Positions 1 to 7,656 of a DNA stretch of 17,304 nucleotides are shown in pieces. The notes under the pieces were generated by a model. It was not told where the DNA came from, made no database searches, and saw only the letters and a list, made by a program, of their open reading frames with translations. Source of the DNA: Smittium culicis (taxonomy: Eukaryota > Kickxellomycota > Harpellomycetes > Harpellales > Legeriomycetaceae); NCBI GenBank assembly GCA_001970855.1, contig LSSN01002201.1, forward strand, positions 1-17,304, read 5' to 3'. Numbering within the stretch: position 1 is the first letter of the stretch; every line of letters starts with the position of its first letter. The translations under genes were made by a program, and so were the position numbers.

Positions 1-1002
1 TTCCCAGCGCTTATCAGTTTTCCTGCTTTTCGTCGTAGGTCGCGGATCTTTGATGTTGGAACTTTCAAGGACATCTCCCTGCTGTCTATGGTCATACCAA
101 GGTGTATGATTCTCTGAGAGGGGATCAGCTCTGACTTGACCGTGTTTATCAAGTGTCCCAGCTCGGTAAGCTTCGAATGTATAAGCCCTGTATGTCTCGT
201 GCATACTTATCTATTCTCCTACTATTATCAGTTCGTCCAAGTATGCTGATACCCCGATCTTCTGAATCCGTGCCCAGTAGAACTGGACGCAGGATTTTCG
301 TGAATGTATTAGGACTCAGCGAAAGACCGAACGGTAGAACACAGAACTGGTAGCTTCGTCCATTACAACAAAAGTGCAAGTATTTTCTGCACGACTTCTT
401 GGTTAGAATATTCAGGAATATGTCCTTCAAATCCAGGGACGTCATATAATCCTTTCTCCTGATTATCTTTCAAATTGATTGCAGGGATTCCATCTTGAAG
501 CTCCTTTCCTCGAGACGCTGGTTCAGCTTCCTTAGATCCAATACAGATCGTATCTCTTCCGTCTTCTTTGGAATGCAAAATAAATTGCTGTAGAATCCTG
601 GGCTCGGATTCTCCACCTCCTCTATGGCCCTCTTTGTTAGTAGGGATGCCACCTCCTCCGTCAGGGTCTGGTGAGCCTCGCGGCTGAGCTTCCGCTTGTA
701 TCGCTGAGGATGCGATGTTAGTGGTGGCGGACCGGTCAGGATATCTTTTTGGGGGCGCTGCGGATTCCTCGTCAAACCTTTCATGTCTTTATGTAGAGGC
801 GAGCCATGCTTGGGTGGCCCGCCTCTACAAAAAGACTTTGTCGGTTCTCCTCGTAACCCTTGCTGTTTGGTTCCAATTTCTTGAAAGGTATTTGGAACCC
901 CTTCTCCACGATGTTCCGGACCCACTGATTGTCCGTGAGCTTTGCCCAGGCTCGTCTGAACATCGAGAGGCGCCCTCTCACTGGAAGAGCGGTTGAAGCC
1001 AT
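1..1002 (-). pseudogene. DIRS-like pol, reverse transcriptase region, multiply frameshifted, cut by window edge
   Basis: Pieces in order: (a) frame of 781-1002, RGRLSMFRRAWAKLT and GFQIPF, the region before RT; (b) from about 780 down to about 250 in one frame, LLTKRAIEEVENPSPGFYS, IPKKTEEIRSVLDLRKLNQ, a TGA stop at 470-472 where Cys is expected, then MTSLDLKDIFLNI and YQFCVLPFGLSLSP; (c) a shifted frame with the catalytic box ISAYLDELIIVGE at about 225-250; (d) a third frame from about 200 to 1, SKLTELGHLINTVKSELIPS. These are RT palm and fingers motifs in correct order. The catalytic YxDD box reads YLDE, which alone would be expected to damage polymerisation. RNase H, methyltransferase and tyrosine recombinase would lie beyond the left edge. 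The gag-overlapping start suggests expression by overlap or frameshift in the ancestor. Clearly non-functional here. Confidence 0.85.
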
Positions 1003-1823
1003 TTCTGGCTCCCTCGACCCCTGCTCCTGGCTCCCTTCTGAAATCCCCCACGTGAGGCAATAGCAGCCGATCTTGTCGCTGCAGCTTCGGTAATTGGCGC
1101 CGTTGCAGTACTGGAGCTGAAAGGGCTCGGGCGCCCTTCAATCTGCTGGCGCCCGCGAAAGGGACTCCTGGCTCTAGCGCGCTTAGTAGGTTTGATCGCA
1201 GCTAGCTGAATCTCAAATTTTTCGCTATCCATGAGTGGTTTTACGTCGGATTCCTCTACTTGTTCGGGTTTTCCTATGAATGACATTCCGCTGTGCAAGT
1301 TGTCAAGTCTAGAATGAGTTGCCATAGATACTAGATTTCCCATTATGCATCTAATTGTGTTTAACACATCAAAAAACGCATCATCTATAGTCAGGTTTGG
1401 ATTCAACTGAAGCATCCTATGTATAAAATAGTCTATTGGGCGCGTTCGATGTGCCGGTGCGACTTGAATTGCGTAGAATGATGCGTCCACCTTCTTGACT
1501 GAGCCATGAGCCGCTTAGTTAATCGGGGGAGGGTTGTAGCAGACCTTGCTGCTCTTGGGGCAAGCATAAATTGCCTCCTTCTTCCCTTCGTCGGTGAGCA
1601 TCGTTCTGTAAAAGTCCTCTGACATTGATGGGATAAGACTTTCCAGTTCTGGGTAAACATTAAGAACTGTTGCCGGGCTACTAACTGATATATGTTGATC
1701 GTCCTCTGATGGCGGATCAGCCGTTTTTCCCACTGTCAGATTATCAACCTTGGAAGTTAGGTCGTTAATCGCGTTAAGAATACTTGCAATTACCGCTTCT
1801 GAGATTACTGTTTCTGAGCTCAT
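978..1823 (-). pseudogene. DIRS-like gag with one in-frame stop
   Basis: Reading begins at ATG 1823 (MSSETVISEAVIAS) and stays in one frame to a stop at 978-980, interrupted by a single TAA at 1515-1517. Before the stop are 102 residues ending CYNPPPIN; after it the same frame continues AAHGSVKKVDASFYAIQ and RPIDYFIHRMLQLNP. The pieces align end to end with the layout I recall for gag-like proteins of fungal DIRS elements, where the PPPLN-type motif is followed directly by this helix-rich region. The C-terminal third is rich in R, G, S and A (RARSPFRGRQQ, GARSRGRGSQ), fitting a nucleic-acid-binding tail. The protein would have about 280 codons. Its end overlaps the pol frame by some 25 bases. 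A premature stop is the simplest reading; programmed readthrough is possible but unlikely beside the broken pol. Confidence 0.72.
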
Positions 1824-1932
1824 TATAGAAGAAAATAAATTTTAAATTGAAAATTCTAATTATTGCTGGTAGAGTACCTTTGCGAAAGAAAAGATGATAA
1901 GGTTATCGAGAATGCGTACCATAGCATTATAT

Positions 1933-1962
1933 ATGAAAAAAAAAAAATTTTTTTTTTTTCAT
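1933..1962. repeat. Perfect palindrome: ATG, twelve A, twelve T, CAT
   Basis: Twelve A (1936-1947) are followed directly by twelve T (1948-1959), framed by ATG and CAT, giving a 30-bp perfect palindrome. Such A-T tracts exclude nucleosomes and can extrude as cruciforms. No function is evident here. Confidence 0.9.
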
Positions 1963-2088
1963 TTCTTTCTTTTATTTTAATTTTATTGTTAGCCTTCGAT
2001 GATTTATTAATAAATATGATAACACTTAATATGAATCCATCCAATGATGTATAATAAAAATAATGTTGCAAAGTAGGAAAATTTTTAT

Positions 2089-2127
2089 AGGAAAAGTTCC
2101 GCTCCTTGAAATAATCTCCCATATATA
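2089..2127 (+). repeat. Dispersed end-repeat copy (related to ends of 11862-12240 element)
   Basis: The stretch containing CCGCTCCTTGAAATAATCTC and ending CCCATATATA closely matches the inverted complement of 11862-11900 and, less well, 12201-12240 in the same orientation. It probably marks the right end of a truncated copy of that element; no left end was found nearby. Confidence 0.6.
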
Positions 2128-2339
2128 TGGAAGATTCTGAGTTAATAGAGTGCTCTGTTGCAGTTTAATATTATTCGCCTGACCAATAAAAAAATTAAAT
2201 TACAATTTGCTGTAATGAAAAGGCATTTTGATTTTTCTATTTAATCGTTAAATTGTGAAATTTTTATCATCTATAAAAATAAACGATTTTACTCATTGGC
2301 CATTAATTTTTATAAAAATTATATAGTTTATAAAATGTA

Positions 2340-2422
2340 ACGCTTCACACTATATAATGGCCCCTTTATAAATAATATTTCATATTAGAAATAGTTCTAC
2401 TCCATGAAATAATCTATAATAT
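2340..2422. repeat. Degenerate short copy of the same end-repeat family
   Basis: The left part (2340-2360, ACGCTTCACACTATATAATGG) matches the complement of 12232-12251, and the right part (2393-2422, CTACTCCATGAAATAATC) matches the repeat at 2089-2127. Both ends in about 83 bp suggest an internally deleted miniature copy, but the match is weak. Confidence 0.35.
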
Positions 2423-2523
2423 GTTATTTTCTTTTGTGTAGCGGTATTTTTTTTACTATAAAAGAAATAAAATGTATTTTTTTAAATTTTTTTATGATTA
2501 AAAGTGAATAAAATAAAAATGTA

Positions 2524-2547
2524 CAGTAAAACCTCTGTGAAAGCAAC
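2524..2547 (+). repeat. Left terminal inverted repeat of outer element
   Basis: It begins CAGTAAAACCTCTGTGAAAG and pairs with 7162-7185 (22 of 24 positions). TA precedes it. Confidence 0.85.
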
Positions 2548-2921
2548 ACCTTAAAGTGGCAACCCTCTAAGACAACTTTATGAATTTTAAATTGAAAAAA
2601 TGCAGATTCATTGTTTGAAGTATACCCATTTTTAATAAAGCGAATTTATGGGCTAATTAATTTAAATATGCAACTTTTAGTATTTTTTATTATTCAATTG
2701 GCAAATTATATTGATAATAATCTGGCCTATCATCAATTGCACTTTGAGAAGGCAATTCGCAGTTAATTTTGTAAAATGGCATTAAAATTAGTATTTTTTT
2801 TTTAATCACGGAATTTTAGCGGTACGATAACAATAATAGAAAATAAGCGGTGAATAAACTAAAAAAATAGAAATTTTGTGCAAAGCATAAAGAAACTAAT
2901 ATTCCTATACTAATAAATTAA
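2548..2921. other. Left arm of outer element, AT-rich, no gene seen
   Basis: Immediately inside the left terminal repeat are further CCTCT/GGCAACC-like words, as often found in subterminal parts of pogo-type elements. The rest is AT-rich with frequent stops in all frames. Confidence 0.5.
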
Positions 2922-3313
2922 TCTACACGACTACCGGCTGCGTATCTAAAGGGAAATGGGATTAATCTACCAACCGAAAGATCCACCCAGGCATTGCTTC
3001 AAGTAGGCTGGATGACTGAAGTTACAAGCAGTCATGAAATTAAGCTTGTTCCAACAAAATTGAATTCGTTGAGATCATTGAGCTCCTAGTCAGAGCCTAC
3101 ATCTAACAGGAATAATAAAAAATAGGCTCCTACCCAAACGTGGGAATGATCGACCTGGCTCTCCTACAATAAGCGGCTAAACAGCTGAGTTCCGTAATGC
3201 TGTCGAGCGCTGGACTTGTGCACAGATAATGTCTCAGACTGTGCTAAACGAATCGGCTCCTCCTGTTTCTAGATGTTCCTCCTCTGGAATCGCTGTCCTC
3301 CAAATCGCTGGGC

Positions 3314-3349
3314 GTTGCTTTCACTATCCCCGACCAAGGATAGTGCAAC
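3314..3349. repeat. Hairpin 1 in GC-richer block
   Basis: CACTATCC (3322-3329) pairs with GGATAGTG (3338-3345) across an 8-base loop; GTTG (3314-3317) and CAAC (3346-3349) extend it after an asymmetric bulge. Confidence 0.8.
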
Positions 3350-3354
3350 ACTGT

Positions 3355-3425
3355 GTGAAATTTTAGTATAGTGTACTTAGAAAAGTACACTACTAAAGCC
3401 CCTAAACCACGGCAAGATATTTCAC
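3355..3425. repeat. Hairpin 2, compound stem, in GC-richer block
   Basis: TAGTGTACTT (3369-3378) and AAGTACACTA (3383-3392) form a perfect 10-bp stem with loop AGAA. TTTAG and CTAAA extend it past a two-base bulge, and GTGAAAT (3355-3361) with ATTTCAC (3419-3425) closes an outer stem. It could be a structured RNA, a terminator-like stem or an element end. Confidence 0.75.
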
Positions 3426-3496
3426 TCTTAGGAGATTAAAATGAGTCAAAATATAATTTCTAAGATAGCAACAAAAACACTCAAATTGTCGATTTA

Positions 3497-3679
3497 CAGG
3501 GTTTTCCATTCTATTTTGCAAAATCTGCCGTCGATTTTGCATATCAACAAAACAATTTTTCAAAAAAAATTTTCACTTCGCGTTTCAAAAATTTTTTTCT
3601 TGAAATTAATTAATTTTGTCCAAATAATTTTGCAAAATGTAATTTCATTTTGCACAAGTTGCTTTTGAATTTGCATAAG
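3497..3679 (+). repeat. Left long terminal inverted repeat of Tc1-like element, with phased TTTTGC motifs
   Basis: It matches the complement of 6771-6975. TTTTGC-type motifs end at 3519, 3540, 3561 (degenerate, TTTTTC), 3633, 3653 and 3674 (ATTTGC). A palindrome AAATTAATTAATTT and a CTTCGCGTTTC word lie between the two motif clusters, as in the right repeat. Open frames across this region (for example 3441-3668) are only translations of the repeat. Confidence 0.87.
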
Positions 3680-4768
3680 TCGCAAAAATTTTTTCAAATA
3701 ATCTTTTCTTGACTTGGATTGGATAAAGATCACCAACTTGTTGTAGTGCATTTTAAGTAAAAATACTAAAATATATTAGCATAATTGAAACTATTTCTTT
3801 CAATGGATAACTTTATTTAATTCAATTATTGATTTTTTTAATGGTTCTGTGATAATTTTTTTATAATTCTTGACCTTTTTTGTACTCCATCTCAATCTCC
3901 ATCCCTATTTTTCTTTTTATTTACCTTCTTATTTATCTTATTCTACACACTTGAATAAAAATTGGCTGAGACTTTAAATTTAATAGCTTATAATTTTCTT
4001 AAAACTTATCTAATAAATTTTTCTATTCGAGATTTCTTATCTTTTCTTTTTTATATTTTTTATTTCTCTAATAAATTTATCTTTAATAGTATCATTTTCC
4101 ATGATTCTCACTATATTACTTCTTATTAATTATATGCTCTTCTACGAATTAATATTAGATTATCTATTCAATAATTTATATTATAATTTTAAACACAGAC
4201 TAACTAAAGAAAGCTTCATACTTTTTATAATTACATACAAATAGGCTTCAACGAAAACTCCAAGCCCGAAGATTCTACGTAAATATAAAACACGACTCAT
4301 TTGGACAATCAGATTCAACGAGTAAACCAATTCAAAAACAACATTATTTGGAGTCGATATAAATTCAAAGAAACTCTCTTTAACGAACCCCTCCCACCCT
4401 TATAAATTAAATCCAATTCGAAGAAAACATACAGTTTTTCAAATTTTCAACCGAAATAAGATATTCTGTTAATCTGGAAAAACAATAAAAAGGTAAGATT
4501 ATCAATCTATTAAACGATCAAAAACCACATCAATTCAAGAGACCAAATTTTTATATAAATATTATTAATATAAATCATATTAAAGAACATATTAGAAAAC
4601 TATTAAATCCAATATAGATAATCGATTAAAGTGTAATGATCATATTTACACAATATTTCCTATTTTAATATTTTTATCTATATTTATTTAACTTAATTAA
4701 GTTTTTAGCTCTTTTTTTTTAAAAAATAAGCTAAAATAAAATAAATTTAATAATAAAACACTTAAATT
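3680..4768. other. Non-coding interior of Tc1-like element, 3' side of transposase
   Basis: AT-rich sequence with stops in all frames. A less AT-biased part near 4250-4460 includes a pyrimidine-rich CCCCTCCCACCC followed by TTATAAATTAA, which resembles a promoter but leads into no open frame I can find. It may be another decayed insertion. Confidence 0.4.
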
Positions 4769-5702
4769 TCATTGTTCGATTATTTCTCTTCTTGGTAAAT
4801 AAAATAAACACTTTATCATGTTTCTATAATAACCGGTACAATCTTCTTTTGATATACTATTAAAGCCTTCATCTATTTTTTCAAAAATAACAACTTCATC
4901 TATAGGCTTTGAATATCTCATATCGCTTTTTACCTTTGAAAATGTATTTTCAATGAGGCTTAAAAAAGGTGAGTATGAAGATATATATATAATAGCTTGA
5001 ATTCAGAGTTTTTTATGATTTTTTTAAATAGCTCAGTTTTATGAAACGCAACGATATCCATAATTAATTCGCCTTTTTTAATGTTTTTACTTAATAGATC
5101 AATAATAAGCTCATTGGTATATTCAAGAAATGTACCTGAATTAAATTCTACTGTGCTTTTTTTATAGAATCTTTAACCGATTTTATTGATTGTACAGCAG
5201 GTTGAAATGTTTCTCGAGCGTATTTTTTTAGCTACTGTAATCGGAGAAGTCCATATTTTTGACCTACTATAAAATGGTCTCATAGAATAGAGAAGTCAAC
5301 TTCGTCTAAAAAAAAAAATTCTTCGTCATTTCTTCTCTCTTGTAAAATTTGATTCTTTTTAAATTATAAAAAAACTTGTTGCAGCATCTTTGTACAGTTG
5401 ATTTCGAAATTTCTAAATCAAATTCGCTTTTAATTCTCTCTTTTAGTTCTGATAGTCTTAAAGTGCAATCGCTATAGAGAGAATTGATTATAAACTTAAC
5501 GATATCAGAATTTATTTTTTTGTTTTTTGCACCACCTTTATTCTTTGAATCAGTTTTTGATTCTTTTTGGTATACTTTTATAATCTTATAAATAGTATTT
5601 ATTTTAATATTTAAATCCCGATATATTTTCAGCAGAACTTTGCTTAAAATAGCTAGTAATTATTCTGCTTTTGTCTTCATCGCTGGTAGTTTTATACCAC
5701 AT
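4769..5702 (-). pseudogene. Tc1/IS630-type DD34E transposase, frameshifted
   Basis: Reading the minus strand from ATG 5702, successive frames give an N-terminal helix-turn-helix (MWYKTTSDEDKSRIITSYF, then DLNIKINTIYKIIKVYQKES), a second HTH (LRLSELKERIKSEFDLEI, STVQRCC), then the DDE core: LDEVDFS (first D), TSPITVAKK, RNISTCCTINKIG, LIMDIVAFHK (second D) and SYSPFLSLIENTFSK (Glu). Exactly 34 residues separate the second D and the E once the late frameshift is allowed for, the DD34E spacing of Tc1-like transposases. The tail GYYRNMIKCLFYLPRREI ends at TGA 4769-4771. Total is about 310 codons, slightly short. Defects: a frame change after SAENIS, one in an 11-T run near 5308-5320, another just after SIL near 5284, a TAA after NKIG, and one after LLY. 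The enzyme cut and pasted the element bounded by 3497-6975; this copy cannot make it. Confidence 0.9.
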
Positions 5703-6212
5703 TTTTATTGAATTAAAAAAAAATTAGATTAAATAAGTCAATAAACATTGATAATTAAAACTGAAAATTTTTTATTATCATGCCATATTTATACTTTTTT
5801 TCATTTTCGAGAATCGAAAATGGATCTTTTGATAAATATGAGACAAAAAGTTTGATATTATTTTTAAAATTTATAGCGTAAATTATGATTCAAATTATAG
5901 TGTTTGACATTTTAAACGCTTTATAGTTAACAAATATTGGTTTAAAATGTTATAATTTAATGATTATATTAATAATTCGCTAGTAATATACATTAATAAT
6001 ACATAAATTATAAAATTTTTATCTTATATTTAATATACTGTAAATCATATATTATAACATATTCATAGCGAATGGTATTAAAATAATATGCTATATATAA
6101 ATAAAAAAATTTTTATAGCACTTTATATGGTTATAATTTATAAAAGATTACTCGTAACTAAGATTTTTTGTATATTGTAATTCTAAATCCACTAATTTAT
6201 CTAGTTTCGGAA
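5703..6212. other. Non-coding interior of Tc1-like element, 5' side of transposase
   Basis: Very AT-rich, stops in all frames, and no gene, RNA or repeat recognised. It would have contained the transposase promoter on the minus strand. Confidence 0.5.
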
Positions 6213-6408
6213 TTAACTTTTTCTCGGGCTGTAAAAAGTTTTTGGTCTAACAAAGGCAGTCAAGTTTATTCAATTAAAATAATTTTTTTCTTGAGACTCA
6301 TTTTATTTTAGATTAGTTGAATAATAACTGCAATATTAATTTTAATTATAAACTATAAAATAATCAATAAATTCATTTTTTAAAGGGTGTTAGACAGTAA
6401 AGGGTCAA
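6213..6408 (+). mobile_element. 196-bp TTAA MITE, copy 1 (nested in Tc1-like element)
   Basis: The left end TTAACTTTTTCTCGGGCTGT and the right end GACAGTAAAGGGTCAA align with copy 2 at 7292-7488 over the full length with many substitutions. The family's ends (TTAACCCTTTC and inverted GAAAGGGTTAA) and TTAA boundaries point to piggyBac-type mobilisation. There is no coding capacity. It is the third level of nesting at this locus. Confidence 0.72.
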
Positions 6409-6770
6409 ACAATTTTTTTTTCTTGGCTTACCTTGGACTATGTTTTTTCTAAAATCAAAAATAGTCTAATATAAGTGAAAGATGCGTTAAAATATAACTG
6501 TATATATTAATCATGCTCAATATGATTTTTTGTGAAAATGTATATTATTTAAATAATTGATAAAATAATCATTTAAATTAAGTATCTTGCATTTATAGGA
6601 TTTATATGTGTATTCTTTTACTATCAATAGAATTACATTTTCTGTTAATAATTTGCTCAATGGGAATTTTTGATGTATTTTTATTGTGTAAATAGTTATT
6701 TTTTTTTTAGGTAAAAATATGTTTTTCCAGCGTTATTATGCGATATCCTGATTTAGCAAAGCATTTGAAG
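6409..6770. other. Non-coding right part of Tc1-like element
   Basis: AT-rich, no gene seen. A further GCAAA word at 6757 lies 19 bp beyond the last phased motif and may be a decayed member of the array. Confidence 0.4.
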
Positions 6771-6975
6771 CTATTGCAAATTCAAAATCAACTTTTGCAA
6801 AATTGCTTGAGACGTGTGCAAAATTGAAATTAATTTTGCAAAATTGTTTGGACAAAATTACGTAATTTCAAGAAAAAAATTTTTTGAAACGCGAAGCGAA
6901 ATTTTTCTTAGCAAAATTGTTTACGTGTTGTGCAAAATAGACGACAGCTTTTGCAAAATAGAATGGAAAGCCCTG
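6771..6975 (-). repeat. Right long terminal inverted repeat of Tc1-like element, with phased GCAAAA motifs
   Basis: This is the inverted partner of 3497-3679. On the plus strand, GCAAAA-type motifs begin at 6776, 6797, 6818, 6838, 6911, 6932 and 6953. The palindrome here is AAATTACGTAATTT; the left copy has AT in place of the central CG, as expected from CpG decay. Confidence 0.87.
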
Positions 6976-7161
6976 TAATATACAACTTTTTTTTAAAAAA
7001 AAAGGCTAATTAAATTATTTATATAGAATTCAAGATTTTATCTTATTTTTTTGATAATTTGTAGCTAGTTTCTTTCTGGCTATTTTTATGATTAAAAAAC
7101 CTCTAAAATGGCAAATTGCTATCTGAGAGGGTATTTGGACCAAAATGGGGTAAAAATACCT

Positions 7162-7185
7162 GTTGCTTACTCAGAGGTTTTACTG
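7162..7185 (-). repeat. Right terminal inverted repeat of outer element
   Basis: It ends TCAGAGGTTTTACTG, is followed by TA, and is the inverted partner of 2524-2547. Confidence 0.85.
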
Positions 7186-7291
7186 TAATGTAAAAAAAAA
7201 TATGATTCTCTTCATGAATTGGACTTGAAGTCTTCTTTTATATTGTAATTAGTCTACTAGTTCCATTTACTATTGCGTTTATTTACAATAC

Positions 7292-7488
7292 TTAACCCTT
7301 TCACGGGCGGTAGACTATTTTTGACCCACCAGATATAGCCAACAGCAGTCAATTAAAATTCTAAAATTCCGAGGTCTTGAGAATTATTGGAATATTGTAA
7401 AATCAAATCAAATGATAAACTTGCTCATAATTCACAATCGTATCATTAAATTGAATTGTTTAAAGAGTATTGAACAGGAAAGGGTTAA
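7292..7488 (+). mobile_element. TTAA MITE, copy 2 (best-preserved ends)
   Basis: The element begins TTAACCCTTTCACGGGCGGT and ends AACAGGAAAGGGTTAA. The termini are inverted for about 11 bp and both include TTAA, so the insertion site is the piggyBac target. About 197 bp and without coding sequence. A copy in opposite orientation (11645-11839) matches it along its whole length, which shows it is a discrete mobile unit. No piggyBac transposase is visible in the window. Confidence 0.87.
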
Positions 7489-7656
7489 GATACAAATTCA
7501 TAGACTTAAAAATATACGCGTCAGCACTAGTTTCTTTTTACCAAGGAAGTAACTTATTATTGATACACATTTTATTACCTAGTATATTTCATATACTTTT
7601 AGTTCATTTATAAATGGAGTCTTTGTATAAAGACAAAAGATTGAAAATTTCAATTT
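7489..7656. other. AT-rich intergenic sequence
   Basis: Short AT-rich spacer between MITE copy 2 and a poly(A) retro-insertion; nothing recognised. Confidence 0.4.

Larger units (their letters stand above)
1..1823 (-). mobile_element. Decayed DIRS-like retrotransposon, 5' half (gag and start of pol)
   Basis: A GC-richer block reads on the minus strand from a gag-like start near 1823 through a pol that runs off the left edge. The order, gag then an overlapping pol with an RT containing LDLKD, LPFGLSLSP and a YLDD-like box, fits the DIRS order of tyrosine-recombinase retrotransposons, which also carry RNase H, a methyltransferase-like domain and the recombinase further downstream. Those parts would lie left of position 1 and are not visible, so the DIRS call rests on RT and gag resemblance recalled from fungal elements. 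At least two nonsense codons and three frame changes show the copy is dead. I could not locate its inverted terminal repeat upstream of gag. Confidence 0.75.
1824..2523. other. Spacer between DIRS-like gag and outer DNA transposon
   Basis: AT-rich sequence without a convincing gene. It holds presumed 5' leader of the DIRS-like element next to 1823, a perfect 30-bp A/T palindrome at 1933-1962, and two short dispersed-repeat fragments (2089-2127 and 2340-2422) related to the ends of the element at 11862-12240. An open frame at 1856-2122 (minus) runs through the homopolymer palindrome and looks spurious. Confidence 0.6.
2922..3430 (+). other. GC-richer unidentified block with coding-like fragments
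   Basis: This stretch is visibly richer in G and C than everything around it. Two open, protein-like runs lie on the plus strand: 55 codons at 2922-3086 (including LPAAYLKGNGINLPTERSTQ and ALLQVGWMTEV) closed by TAG, and 61 codons at 3181-3363 in another frame (TAEFRNAVERWTCAQIMSQT). I do not recognise either. Composition resembles the retroelement genes elsewhere in the window, so a decayed retroelement fragment, or a remnant of the outer element's own coding region, are the best guesses. Neither run starts with ATG. Its right end carries two strong hairpins. Confidence 0.45.
3497..6975 (-). mobile_element. Tc1/mariner-like DNA transposon with ~200-bp terminal inverted repeats
   Basis: The ends read CAGGGTTTTCCATTC at 3497 and the complement of CAGGGCTTTCCATTC at 6975. 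The first 36 bp match at 33 positions and similarity continues for about 200 bp inward. TA flanks both ends (3495-3496 and 6976-6977). Inside is a dead DD34E transposase on the minus strand, confirming the superfamily. The 3.48-kb length exceeds the usual 1.3-2.5 kb for Tc1-like elements; a 196-bp MITE at 6213-6408 accounts for part, and other unrecognised insertions or long non-coding flanks for the rest. The element lies inside the pogo-like element and is therefore younger than it, and older than the MITE. Confidence 0.87.
2524..7185. mobile_element. Outer pogo/Tigger-like DNA transposon, interrupted by a Tc1-like element
   Basis: The sequence starts CAGTAAAACCTCTG at 2524 and ends with its inverted complement at 7185; the terminal 24 bp match at 22 positions. 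Each end is flanked by TA (2522-2523 and 7186-7187), the target duplication of the Tc1/mariner/pogo superfamily, and CAGT-ACCTCT termini are typical of pogo/Tigger-type elements. After removing the Tc1-like element inside, only about 1.2 kb remains, with no recognisable transposase, so this is probably a non-autonomous or deleted copy that depended on a transposase elsewhere. It is older than the element it contains. Confidence 0.78.

Noticed and set aside
470..1141. N-terminal part of a 223-codon minus-strand open frame as a separate protein
   Set aside because: Only its last part (below about 780) is the RT frame; the first part is gag and early pol read in the wrong frame.
1856..2122. Open frame of 88 codons on the minus strand
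   Set aside because: It crosses the A12T12 palindrome, is dominated by K, F, N, I and S, and starts in a dispersed repeat end; no recognisable domain.
2922..3430. tRNA, SINE or hammerhead ribozyme in the GC-richer block
   Set aside because: No A/B box pair, no cloverleaf and no CTGATGA...GAAA core could be found on either strand.
3441..3751. Short open frames on both strands near the left inverted repeat
   Set aside because: They are translations of the Tc1-like element's terminal repeat, which is non-coding.
2340..7185. Possibility that the repeats form a CRISPR array or phage att sites
   Set aside because: The repeats are inverted transposon ends or 21-bp phased motifs without uniform spacers, in an intron-bearing nuclear genome.
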